Positions 1-9,277 of a DNA stretch of 22,125 nucleotides are shown here, piece by piece (within the stretch, counting starts at the first letter, position 1; the number at the start of each line of letters is the position of its first letter). The translations under genes and the position numbers were made by a program. This DNA is from Gnetum montanum (lineage: Eukaryota > Streptophyta > Gnetopsida > Gnetales > Gnetaceae). Where the stretch lies: NCBI GenBank assembly GCA_015680685.1, contig MNCI01038357.1, forward strand, positions 1-22,125. The letters run 5' to 3'. The notes beneath the pieces were generated by a model. That model saw only the letters and a program-made list of their open reading frames with translations. It was not told the origin of the DNA and made no database searches.

Positions 1-227
1 GGACACTCGTTGGCGGTCGCGTCCCAAACGGTCGCCAACAGCGGTATTGTTAATATGTTTTCTAATGTATGAATTTGCAAAGCATAGGATAGTAATGTGT
101 CATATGATACAGGTTTTTCATCAATGAAAATGGGTTAGTAGGCAATAATGATACATTGACCTGGACCAAAACGGCAATAAATGATTTTACGTCCACTAGC
201 AACGTACGCGCCGGTGTAATGGGGTAA
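1..227. other. Left edge, upstream of the plus-strand gene; no gene seen
   Basis: No coding frame is supported here. Positions 9-43 hold an imperfect inverted repeat: TTGGCGGTCG and CGGTCGCCAA match as arms at 8 of 10 positions around a GC-rich loop. The rest is AT-rich and could include the 5' untranslated or promoter part of the plus-strand gene that follows, but I see no clear TATA box. An ATG at 219 is followed by a stop after one codon, so 228 is the better start. Confidence 0.4.
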
Positions 228-387
228 ATGGCCTTCGACATTCCTGAGTATCCCACCCGTTATGTTGATTCCTTCAAGAGTTGTCAGAATCTCAGGTGGT
301 TACATGAGGAATGGACTTTGAACCCACCCCTCACCCTTGCGGACGTGCAAAGGAAGCTCCCTCCATTTCCTTTACCATTTGGACCTG

Positions 388-491
388 GTAAGGTTTCGTT
401 GCTGCTATTAGTGACAAGATATTATATTTCTTTTTGTGAAATGTTGCGTAATAGTGTTTTCGCTATCTTAACATGTGCCTTGTGTTATCAG
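388..491 (+). other. Intron 1 of the plus-strand gene
   Basis: Donor CTG|GTAAGG at 388 and acceptor TTATCAG at 491 give a T-rich 104-bp intron. The split codon (phase 1) joins the exon 1 frame to the frame that runs open from 493 to about 727. Confidence 0.7.
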
Positions 492-1527
492 TTAGGGAAT
501 CTCGGGAGATTACCATCACGATTTTTGACCATGAGGCGAACACCCTCCTCTTCCGTTATGGCAACATAAAGGAGGCACAACGCTGGCTCGGCCACGCAGT
601 GGCCCCAGTTGCATTAGTCACCAAGTTGTGGGAAGCGAGGCTGATGCATTTATTCCTGGTCGTAACCCCTGATGTCCCCACAAGCGAAATGTTAACCCTG
701 GTTAACTCCTTCAGCAAGGGAGTTGAATTTTTTTGCACGTGCATGTAAACTTTGATATTGATGCTTAGCTATTTACTGACCTCTTCGGTGTCCCCTCTGA
801 CGGTCTTCCCATAGAGGAAAAATCGAGGAGAAGCGTCAAATGTCAGGAAGAGCTAGAGGAGTGGTTGGGGACTAAGAAGGAAACCAAGGGGATCCCTTGT
901 GAAAAGATTGAATTAGAGGTCACCAAGACTATTTATCCCCTCTTCCGAGCCCGAGCTTTTCCCAAAACATTCTCACAGGGGAAGTTCTTTACTATAGAAC
1001 AGGCCCGTATTATGCAAGAGGTGATGGAGGAAGGGACCCAATTCGACTAGGCAAGCTATTTCACTGAGGGGTTACACACTGAAATGATCAGGCTCCGCCA
1101 AAAGCTCGAGTCTCGTTTCAGTGTGCACTTCGCCTTCTTCATAGATTACCTCCCGCGTTTTGCCAAATTTTTGGTTGTCCAAGGAATGGGGTCTGGGTGC
1201 TACATGACCGAGACCAGTTATCCAAACCCTGGATTTCTCATCTCTTCGGCACTACCCGGTCACAGGATCCTCCAAAGGGAATTGGGGAGTCACTGTCTAT
1301 AACGACTAGGGATTTGGCGGCACCTCGAATGCAGGGCCCTGACAGCGTAGGTGGGGCGCTTCCCACTTACACCGGTGATACGTCACGAGGGAAGCGTCTA
1401 GCTGCAGAGATAGTAGACACCTCGATTCAGCGTAAAAGGCCTTGCCTAACCAAGTAGCCTGCAGAACCAGCAAGTGGCACAAACAGAACTGTGCAAGTGA
1501 GGCTTCAGCGGAGTAAACCTCTACCTA

Positions 1528-1627
1528 GTAAGTGTAAAGACATAGTGAAATTTATGGCAATTGTTGTATTATGCAACTTTATTCAGGGTACTCTGAATTG
1601 TTTAAATGTGTTATGTGGCATGAACAG
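1528..1627 (+). other. Intron 2 of the plus-strand gene
   Basis: Donor CTA|GTAAGT at 1528 and acceptor GAACAG at 1627 (100 bp). Joining leaves phase 1 intact: the frame open from 1197 continues into the frame open to 1807. Confidence 0.68.
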
Positions 1628-1807
1628 GGAGACCTACAGAGCGATTGATCCCTGAAACAAGTGCAGTGGTATTACGGCGTGGGGAAGGGACCCTAGTTTT
1701 AGAAGAGGAGGCCCCGGCTATTAGAATAAGTGATGCACAGACTCTTGTGCATGAGGAGAAAAAGGAGGTAGAAAACATTGATGCACTTCCCACTGTAATA
1801 GGTAGAG

Positions 1808-1877
1808 GTAATCAGTGTATTAGAATTTTTAAGGAATTCTATTAATAACTAGAAATTTTGACTTAATTACACTACAG
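1808..1877 (+). other. Intron 3 of the plus-strand gene
   Basis: Donor AGAG|GTAATC at 1808 and acceptor CACTACAG at 1877 (70 bp, short but within the plant range). Phase 1 is kept and the downstream exon is fully open. Confidence 0.65.
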
Positions 1878-2006
1878 ATGAACGAGGTGCATCCCCATCC
1901 GCCGTTGTAAGCAGAGTGTGGGGGGAATTCCCTAATAAGTTTGCCTTCATGGAAGGTGTTGTCAGTGATATGATCGAGCGCCTCGAGCACGTCGATCCTG
2001 GGGCTG

Positions 2007-2083
2007 GTATGTTACGGCTATAATATGCTTATTTTATTATAAGGTTATAATGTTTATTTACGTTTGATAATATTTGTTATTAG
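2007..2083 (+). other. Intron 4 of the plus-strand gene
   Basis: Donor GCTG|GTATGT at 2007 and acceptor TTGTTATTAG at 2083 (77 bp). It is strongly T-rich against GC-richer exons. Phase 1 is kept across the join. Confidence 0.7.
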
Positions 2084-2884
2084 GAGCTCACCTTCGGTGG
2101 GACCCTACGAAGCCCATTGACCTGGACATAGTCGAGCCTTCATCAGAAGGGACAGTCGTGCCACGCAACATTTATGAGGAAATGCATAAATGTGCATTAC
2201 GCTCGACCTACTCCTTGTGGGAGAGTCAAAACATCAATGAAGACCTCTAGAAGAAGCTACAGAGGTCAGAGAAGGAAAGGGTGTCTCTGACCAAAGAGGT
2301 CAGAGACTTAAGATCGCGATGTGAATTCCTGTAAGCACGACGAACGGATAATGAGGACTGGCATATAGCTGTCATTGACTACGCTTGCTACTGGACCGCG
2401 GTCAGGAACAGCGTACAAACCAATCACGAATTGGTGAAGCAAAGGATGCAAATAGAACTAGGACTGGAAGGACTTTTGCTCAAGCGTCCAAGAGTGGGGG
2501 CAGAAAGAAAAAGATCATAAGCATCTGTATAAGCGAGAAAGTATCGCTTATCGTCAGCACTATCGAGATTCTGCCATTGAAGCTCAATCCTTGCGATTGT
2601 TCCTCGACGTCATTGGTGCATCTAAGGCCTTCGAGAAGTTCCAGGAGTAGGTGACAGTAAGCGCGTCCCCGGAAAGGGAAATTACTCTTCCTGGGGAAGA
2701 GACTACAGTCCCTACTTTCTTCCCCGAACCACCCTGATGGACTAGTGTGGAGAAAGGGAAGGTGAAGGCTGGAACTAATCTGGGGAATGGAGTTTGGTCT
2801 GAGTTAACCGAAGACGAAATTATGTAATGCCTGTGGGTCGGTTTATATCAACTCCCCTTCGCTGCGGATGCAGGACCATCGCGA

Positions 2885-2969
2885 GTAAGTTTGAGTGTTA
2901 TTGAATTTAAATTTTATGATTTATCCTATCATGCCTTTTGCTTATGTATTTATTGCATGTACGTACAAG
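2885..2969 (+). other. Intron 5 of the plus-strand gene (join out of frame by one)
   Basis: Donor CGCGA|GTAAGT at 2885 and acceptor GTACAAG at 2969, with a T-rich interior. The acidic exon that follows is open to 3196 only if the upstream exon ended in phase 1. The frame I read upstream ends in phase 0, so a one-base indel in exon 5 or a slightly different border is needed. Confidence 0.5.
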
Positions 2970-3189
2970 GAGTGGATGAAGAAGGTGGACAGGATGAGGA
3001 GCACGTTCAGGAAGAAGAGCATAATGACGCAGACCGTCCTCTTGGGGAGCCAGTGTTAGTGCAAGAACCCTGTGAAGATGACATTCCTCATGAAGGACTA
3101 CCCTCTAAAAGCGATGACCCACTCGAGGATGATTTGTTAGGCTTAGAGGCAGACTTAAGGGATACTAGTGAGAGTAGTATTAGAGGGGA

Positions 3190-3210
3190 TGCGTAACTGT
3201 GATTTACGCA
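3190..3210. repeat. 7-bp inverted repeat at the stop codon of the plus-strand gene
   Basis: TGCGTAA at 3190-3196, which includes the TAA stop, is mirrored by TTACGCA at 3204-3210 around a 7-base loop. It is built from the same GCGTAA hexamer that is frequent nearby, so it may be part of that repeat rather than a transcript hairpin. Confidence 0.5.
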
Positions 3211-3811
3211 TGATTTTATTTATGAGGTTGAACAATGGAAATATGAATTTTGGCATGATTAATCATGAGATTTTCTTTATGGTTTTTAATTTTATGTTTA
3301 ATTTTATGTCTTTATTTATACAAAGCGTAAATAGAATTGTTAAAGATTTTGTATAGGCTGCGTTATTATGATTATAAAATGGAGTTGCTAGTTTAAGGCC
3401 ATTATGGGCCGTCTTATAACATTTATGTAAGATATAAATGAATTAGCTAGTTTTAGGCCGTTGTGGGCCTTTACTAGTTTTAGGCCGTTGTGGGCCATCA
3501 CTAGTTTTAGGTTGTTGCGGGCCATCTGCGTACGTCAGGGAATGTGATTGATAAAAATGTACATATCTGCGTAATTGTGCTAATATGACTAATAGAAGTC
3601 AAGAAGCGTAAATGGCGTAAAATGGAGAATGTAAATAGCATAATGGATAGAAAGCGTAAATATGTATGTATATTAAAGAAAACTGACAATCAAATTTGAT
3701 AGGCGTAAGCGGAAAAACTAGTGAAAGTGTAACGATGCGCGTAAATACCAGTCAGGTCAATCGCTAGCTCGTAATTATTTCTTGATGGCCTTTACGTTGA
3801 GTGGTGCGTAA
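3191..3811. repeat. Cluster of GCGTAA hexamers
   Basis: GCGTAA or its complement occurs at 3191, 3204, 3325, 3569, 3606, 3615, 3654, 3703, 3739 and 3806. By chance fewer than one would be expected in this length. The spacing is irregular, and almost all copies have the same orientation. The stretch lies between the 3' end of the plus-strand gene and the 3' end of gag-pro, so it is the shared 3' flank of two converging reading frames. No gene is seen between 3197 and 3774. Confidence 0.7.
3388..3523. repeat. 27-bp tandem repeat with GGCC core
   Basis: Four copies of a 23-base motif, CTAGTTTTAGG then a GGCC-containing part, begin at 3388, 3447, 3474 and 3501. The last three are spaced exactly 27 bp apart. 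The first copy lies 59 bp upstream of the second and is more diverged. The repeat sits in the spacer between the gag-pro pseudogene and the antisense gene, where internal tandem repeats are common in Tat-branch retroelements. Confidence 0.8.
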
Positions 3812-6800
3812 GGGCGAGGAGATTTATGACTTGAATCTTTCATATCATCCTCTTCTCCCTGAAATGGTAGGTCAGCCCAAGCTAGGCTGTCATCCTTCAT
3901 TTCGACTTGTTCAAGAATTCGAACATGGGTTTGATCTTCAGGAATTTTGATCTCCGAACCCCATTCTTCCTCGATGTTATTGACAGTCCTAGCAGTTATT
4001 TCATCACTGTGTATTACTACCTCTCCCCCTGCATAAGGTAGATGTATCTCTTGGTGTATCGGTGACGAAACTGCCCTCAGTTGGGCTAGCCAGGACCTCC
4101 CTAGAATCAGGTTGAAACTCGGCATCTCCTCGACAACGATAAATGTGACGTCTGTTGGGAATTAGTCTCCTGCCATAAAATTGATATGCACCATCCCTTT
4201 GACTTGAACTCGTGCCCTGTTGAATGATTTTAGGCATGATGTTATCGTAGGACTAATCTGGTCAACCAGACCCAATTTATCCACTATAGGATAAGGGATA
4301 ACATTCGTAGCTGCGCCATCGTCAACGTGCACCCTCTAGATCCGATGTTGACCAACCCGGATGATGATGAACATGGGTTCAATCATCACTCGACCTTTCT
4401 GAGGATCATCTTTGATGGATTCATCGTGAAAGGTCAATGGGGTAGGTTTGGGTTGCTCAGTGGCGGGAGGAAACATGACAGCATGTATCGCTTCCTCTTT
4501 CGCTGGTAAGCTTTCATCCACAGGTATGGATGTCAGCATATGGACCATAGCCTCACGGTGCTTTTGAGATGTCATAAGCTAGTCATAGAGGCTCAATGTC
4601 ATGTTCTTCTATTTTAGAGCCTGCTTGACTTGCGTAAATATGTCGAGGAGGTCCCATTCTCAGTTGGGTTTCTTGTCCCCTCTATCTTCTTCCATTCGCC
4701 CTAAGAGACGAATCTCCCGAGGTAGAATAGCATCAGTCAAAGGGTTGTGTTTCTTCCTACCAAAGGGAGGTGGCTGTGTTTCTGTACCCTTGTCCTGTCC
4801 ATAAGGTGCAGGTGAAGGGACAGAGGCCAGGGGCCTGGGCTTAGTGAAGCCTAGCGTAGAGTGGTTTTTGGTAGCATTAATTGATGCATCTCCTTGTTTT
4901 TTTTATTTGGTGGCGGTTGATGGTTTTGATTAGAAGCTTGCCCCTGCGTAAAAGGAGCAACCGATGGTTTTGGTACCCTAAGGATAAAAGGCGCCTTAGG
5001 AGTAGGCGCAGGCATGGCCGCGGCTTTATTGTTAACGTGAGATCGAGTTATAGCTGGAGAGGGCACTCGAATAACAAAGGGTGGCCTCGGGACGCCGCTA
5101 ACTGCCGGTGAAGAACTTCCCCCCTGAGGTGAGCTGGTAGGTACACGTAAAATAAAGGGTTGTTTAGGCGATACCTTCCCTTCACTATCCGTACTTACCA
5201 CGTTGATGGTGTACGGTGCGTTATTTACGTTTAATGGATCTTTGTACACATGCATCGCCCGGTTTTTGGGACATGATGGACTTCTGCCATCTAATTTTAG
5301 AGAACCATCGTCAATCATGTGTTGAATATCATCCTTCAACGCCCAGCCGTAATCGGTATCATGACCACACAGCTGATGGTAGTCACAAAAATGGTCTAGC
5401 CTAAAAGACTTCGGAACTGGTGGTTCGTTAGGTAGGGCTAAAGAAGGATTCTTCAGCAATTCACAATGACGCCTGTGACATTGCAGAGCTTCTTTGAATA
5501 CCTTTTTATTCTGAATGTATCCTACCCCTAATAATTTTTTCAATAGTTCCGAATGCTTTATAGGCAGGGTTAGATATTTTGAGTAATCTTTACGTTTGAA
5601 GTTTGGTTTTGATAGTGGCGGCTTTTCAGGAGCAGGTGTGTCTTGGCCGGTGCTGCTTGCACTAGTCGTGGTCTCGGCAGACGTTGTGGGTGCCTTCTTG
5701 TTATTCTTGTTTTTAGCGCCCTCAGCCAGCGTAGCTACTGTCGTCGTTGTTGCTTTACCCTTGTCTTAACCCTTATTATTGGCATTTTTATAGGCCACAT
5801 ACGCTGGGTCTTTGCTAGCCTCACCAGCATCTTGGATGCTCTTAGTTTGGGCAAAAGCCTGACTCAAGGAGCGAGGGGCAAGATAATATAGTTTCGACTT
5901 GATGAAGTCGTTAACTACTCCTATGAAAATAGCCAGCAGATGGGCTTCCGCGATAGGCTCACTAATTTCATTCAGAGTAGCACTCCATCGCTATATAAAC
6001 GTCTGGACTGGTTCAAGCGGGTCTTGCTTCACTCCCATAAGTTGGTCTAGCATGACTTCCGGCTTTAAATTTTACTTAAAGCGAGTCACAAATTGTGTTA
6101 AGAGCTCTTCCAAGGTTGAGATAGAAGAGCAAGGGAGCACTCGATACCAGTCCAAAGCTTTCCCTGCCAGAGACATTGCAAAGACACGGATAATCGTGTG
6201 AGGCCATTGCTGCAATAAGAAGGATTCAGACCTGAAGGTAACAAGATGAGCATTAGGATCTTCTTCCCCATTATATTTAGTAAAATGAGGCAACGACATC
6301 CCTAGAGGCAATGACAGCATAGGAACCACTGGGCTGATAGGATCATCCTGGTAGAAACCCATGACTTGTATCGTATCAGAGCCAGCAGCTTTAAGGTGCC
6401 TAACTTCCTTGGTGAGGGTCTGAATAAGTGAAAAAGCTTGATCCAGACTTGTTGATGAAGAAGTCGGCGCAGGAGGAGTAGGGGGTTGGACTGAAAGAGC
6501 AGTGTCAGGCAATGGGAATGGAGCGATGGTTTGACTAACAGGTGGCGCTACAGGGACTATCCCCGTGGATGGAGCTGCCTGTGAAAACCACCACCCACCA
6601 GGCTGAGCAGAGAAATTGGTTGCCGCCTGATGTGTAGGATGGAGATTGTAAGGGTATTTTGCATTTATCTGTAGGACATGCGTGGTGGATGCGGTTAAAG
6701 GTTGTACATCGTATAACGTAGATTGATCATGTTGTGCAGCAGGCATGATCCACTGACCAGCCATGGGTTGTTGAACGGATCACTACGATTGAATGGTGGT

Positions 6801-7582
6801 TGCGATCTGTTGCCTTGCAGTGGGTTGTGACGATAAGGTTTGCACCAGATTTTTCACTGGGCGGGTTATAGGTGTGGCATGGGCTTGCACTTGGGGGATG
6901 AAATGAGGTGCGGTGGACGCAGGTACCACCAACGGAATACTGATTACACGTGGTGATGAGACTACCCCCATGTTATTTTCAGATGGTATTTGTACTTGCA
7001 AGACTAAGGATTGCGTAGTGGCCTACGGGATGACAGCAATATGGGTTTGGGTAGTCATGACTGAGTTAAGATGGGAGGCTTCTCCGGTGAGAGGAAACAG
7101 GGGATTTATGTATGTATTGGGGCTGAGGGTATGGTATGAATCCGTGTGTTCAGACTGGGCTGCGAATTCATCTTCCTCTTCCTCCCCATTTTGAGGTTCT
7201 AGAATGGACCGTGTAGTTTGACTCCTAGCCATAACCAGTTGGGTCAGGAGTTCATGATAATGTTCGATCAGGGGGATAATGTCATACGTGGTAGGGGTGA
7301 AATCTTTGCCCCCTATGTGGATAAGCTCATAATTTCATTTTTCCTCAATCTCAGCTCAGCTAAGAGCGAGCTTTGCCTGGATCTTGACGCAAATGAAATT
7401 ATACTCTTCAGGAGTCAAGAGGTGAGTGAAGGATCCTTGCCCTATAACCTCAACGAACGACACGATGGCCCCTGAGGTCCTATTGCACTAGAAGCTGATC
7501 CAGTAATGGCGATGGGATTTACAGATGTGGCACCCAAGTCTGTGGTGATCATAGCGGCAGTGGTTGCATATGCAGAATCCAT
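3775..7582 (-). pseudogene. gag-pro: Ty3/gypsy gag-protease polyprotein, decayed (Tat/Ogre-like)
   Basis: This encodes the structural and protease part of a plant LTR retrotransposon. The likely start is the ATG at 7582. A Pro/Ser/Thr/Gln-rich N-terminal third is followed by a gag core near 6072-6290 (motifs HLVTFRSESFL, AGKALDWYR, LLTQFVTRFK), a zinc-binding-like motif near 5345-5390 (CDYHQLCGHDTDYGW, with Gly where the last Cys usually stands), then WDLLDIFTQVKQAL near 4640. An aspartic protease core follows with VDDGAATNV at 4307-4326 and FNLILGRSWL near 4090-4115. The frame ends at a stop at 3775, and no RT follows. Damage: a frame change between 7582 and 7232, stops ending at 7023, 6783, 6072, 4851 and 4336 and one near 4170, and another frame change near 4580-4850. 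Several stops look like C-to-T products, for example an expected Gln codon after RFK. The pieces 7232-4851 stay in one frame. Confidence 0.88.
4088..4350 (-). other. Aspartic protease domain of the gag-pro pseudogene
   Basis: The catalytic triplet reads DDGA (codons near 4313-4323) in the context VDDGAATNVIPYPIVDKLGL. The second half has the typical hydrophobic-GR-W motif, LILGRSWL. An in-frame TAA near 4170 lies between the two halves (GD*FPTDV), so this copy cannot make a whole protease. In the known family the domain cleaves the retroelement polyprotein as a homodimer. Confidence 0.82.
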
Positions 7583-7810
7583 TTCTCATATAGGTTAATG
7601 ACAACAAACGACAGGATCTAAAAGGCGACGGCCAAACAAAATTATGATTGGGCTTTTTACCCTGTAGGATTCCAGAGGAATCGTTGCTGTGACCAATCTA
7701 CATCACACGATTTTTCGTAAACTTCCCTATAGGTATTACGTTTACGTTTTTATGGACGTGGGTATGGATCGCTTACAGGGCTACCCGTAAAATATGGATC
7801 GGAGGTTCAA
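7583..7810 (-). other. Untranslated leader between primer binding site and gag
   Basis: The stretch between the probable primer binding site and the gag ATG contains no coding frame that I can support. It holds TTACG/CGTAA-type motifs near 7735-7750 and 7786-7792, similar to the hexamer clusters elsewhere in this block. Confidence 0.45.
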
Positions 7811-7828
7811 GCTCTCCTTCTAGCACCA
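7811..7828 (-). other. Probable primer binding site of the left retroelement
   Basis: On the minus strand the sequence is TGGTGCTAGAAGGAGAGC. It starts with TGG, as tRNA-primed sites do, and lies 6 bp inside the proposed LTR end. The plus strand reads like the 3' end of a tRNA: GGAGG-TTCAAGC-TCTCC can fold as a T-arm, followed by TTCTAGC, A and CCA. It resembles the CTGGTGCT-type sites of Tat-branch plant elements as I recall them. I cannot name the tRNA. Confidence 0.6.
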
Positions 7829-7834
7829 GAAAAC

Positions 7835-8701
7835 TGTAACGACAAAAAACGTTGGTCGCTGGAAAATACTGAAAAAAAATCTGTGTACACAGTATTAACC
7901 ACGGATCTGTGCAAGGACCGTGCTAGAGAAAACAAATCTGCGGTGCCCTGAACGGTCTTGTTGATCAGACAAGGACTTACTCAATCAGTAAATTGATGAA
8001 TATCGCAATAATATGTGTATTATATAGACATTCCACGAGACAAATTGATTCGATGAATCGTAGAAGGAGTAGAAAACGATGTAAATAAATCGAAATAACG
8101 ACAACGTCAATGCGACATGGAGGATCAGATTTAGAAAAGTGCATAATTCCAAGATCTATGTTTTAATTCGAAGACTAAGTATATTGTATACAAAGTTCCA
8201 ATAGCAAACTCCGCTTATCCTGTGCGAAGCATACACAAAGCAACAAGAAAATTGTTCAACAAGGAGTACAGAATGAAGCTCGGCCTACCTCGTAAGCCAA
8301 AGATGGAATGCAAGGAAAGTAAAGTCTGGATGTCTATCGATCAACTATTTCTAATCAATAAATCTTACCAACTTCACCATATGATCTCTCGATCTCTGAT
8401 CTACTCCCTTTGCCTTTGGTAGTCTCTGCTCAAAACTGCCAATGATCGCCAATGGAGAGAACTGTATTTTCGCCAAAAGGACTAATCGCTCCTGCTGCCA
8501 ATGCTCAAGCAATGTCTTTTGTCTCTACTAAAAGGTGATGTCCCAAAGAAAAGCTAAAGATCCCCCTTTTTTTTCTTCACCAACTGGGGTATTTATAAGT
8601 TCGACAACATGTGGAGAAGGCACGGTCCCGATGACACGTGTCTCAAACTTTCAGAATGTTATTGACTTGGCAAACTTTGTGTTGAAATTGGTAATGTTAC
8701 A
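7835..8701 (-). repeat. Probable 5' LTR of the left retroelement
   Basis: The PBS-proximal end is set by TGTAAC at 7835. GTTACA at 8696-8701 would give 6-bp inverted termini and a length of 867 bp, a normal LTR size. A TATA-like box on the minus strand lies at 8019-8026. The outer border is uncertain, because the second LTR is not in the window and no target duplication can be tested. The stretch has no supported gene on either strand. Confidence 0.5.
8019..8026 (-). promoter_or_regulatory. TATA-like box of the left LTR
   Basis: TCTATATAATAC on the minus strand lies about 185 bp from the inner LTR end. This would give a short R-U5 and a U3 of roughly 675 bp. It is supported by position and sequence only. 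Confidence 0.45.
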
Positions 8702-8764
8702 TCACATTTTTGAAAAAGAGGGCAAAGTACGCTATTAACCACTCCTGCTGAAGCTGTCTCATGA

Positions 8765-9277
8765 TTACGCTGCGATACGCTGATGAGCGTATTATGCGTA
8801 TGGATAACAAATGCACGTCTGGTACTGCCTTAGTTGACTTTAGGTTGTATTATGCTCGTTTATGCTGCGTAGCATGACAGAGCGTAATAGAGCGTAGAAG
8901 TAGTTAACTCAAGCTGTTTTACGCTCATTTACGTTGTGAAGCGTAATAGAGCATCAAACATGGTCAACTTTACAATAAGTTACGCTTGTTTATGTTGTGT
9001 AGCGTAATAAGCGTAAAGCGACCAATCTGCAAAAAAAGAAGAAATCAATCTGCCATGCTTCTTTAGACTCTAACTTTCACTTCCTGGAAGCTCATTACGT
9101 TGCTCTGCGTAACGGAGCGTAAACTCAGCCCTGAACAAAAGACTTAGCAGAATATGCAACAAGTCTTAGACCTTAAACTTCATCCAATTCGCCGAAGTAA
9201 GTTACTTTCTGATATCGGGCTATGTTAAACAGAGTTACGCTGAGCGACACTACGCTATGTTGCGTAATGTAGCGTAA
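8765..9277. repeat. Array of GCGTAA/TTACGC dyads
   Basis: GCGTAA or TTACGC occurs at 8765, 8882, 8919, 8941, 8980, 9002, 9011, 9107, 9117, 9235, 9262 and 9272, with further near-matches such as GCGTAT and GAGCGTAG. Several units pair an upstream TTACGCT with a downstream AGCGTAA, forming degenerate inverted repeats spaced about 60-70 bp in the best part (8850-9020). No coding frame is supported. It lies just outside the proposed LTR end, or inside the LTR if that border is wrong. Confidence 0.7.

Larger units (their letters stand above)
228..3196 (+). pseudogene. Multi-exon gene of unknown family, decayed; antisense to the neighbouring gag-pro
   Basis: I do not recognise the family. Proposed exons are 228-387, 492-1527, 1628-1807, 1878-2006, 2084-2884 and 2970-3196. 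The first four introns join the flanking open frames exactly in phase 1, which is strong evidence for real splicing. Exon 2 begins with a tract containing the motifs FDHEANTLLFRYG and EAQRWLG. Exon 5 is rich in Glu, Lys, Arg and Leu, with runs such as KKLQRSEKERVSLTKEV, and looks like a coiled coil. Exon 6 is very acidic (EEGGQDEEH, DDPLEDDLLG) and ends with TAA at 3194. Damage: in-frame stops at 766, 1048, 2248, 2332, 2648, 2735 and 2825, and frame changes in the T-run near 727-733, near 1190 and near 2510. Several stops fit CAG, CAA or CGA changed by C-to-T. The long spliced frame implies a protein of roughly 800 residues before decay. It may be an antisense ORF of a Tat-type retroelement, a captured host gene, or an independent transposon gene. 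Confidence 0.65.

Noticed and set aside
3168-3356. Small plus-strand frame rich in Met, Phe and Asn
   Set aside because: It overlaps the end of the acidic exon in another frame and comes from AT-rich 3' flank.
6913-7475. Plus-strand frames opposite the gag N-terminus
   Set aside because: They are shadows of the Pro/Ser/Thr-rich gag frame on the minus strand.
7760-7834. tRNA gene ending in CCA at 7828
   Set aside because: Only a T-arm and acceptor 3' strand are seen; no D-arm, anticodon arm or matching 5' acceptor strand is found upstream. Plant tRNA genes do not encode CCA. A primer binding site on the other strand explains it.
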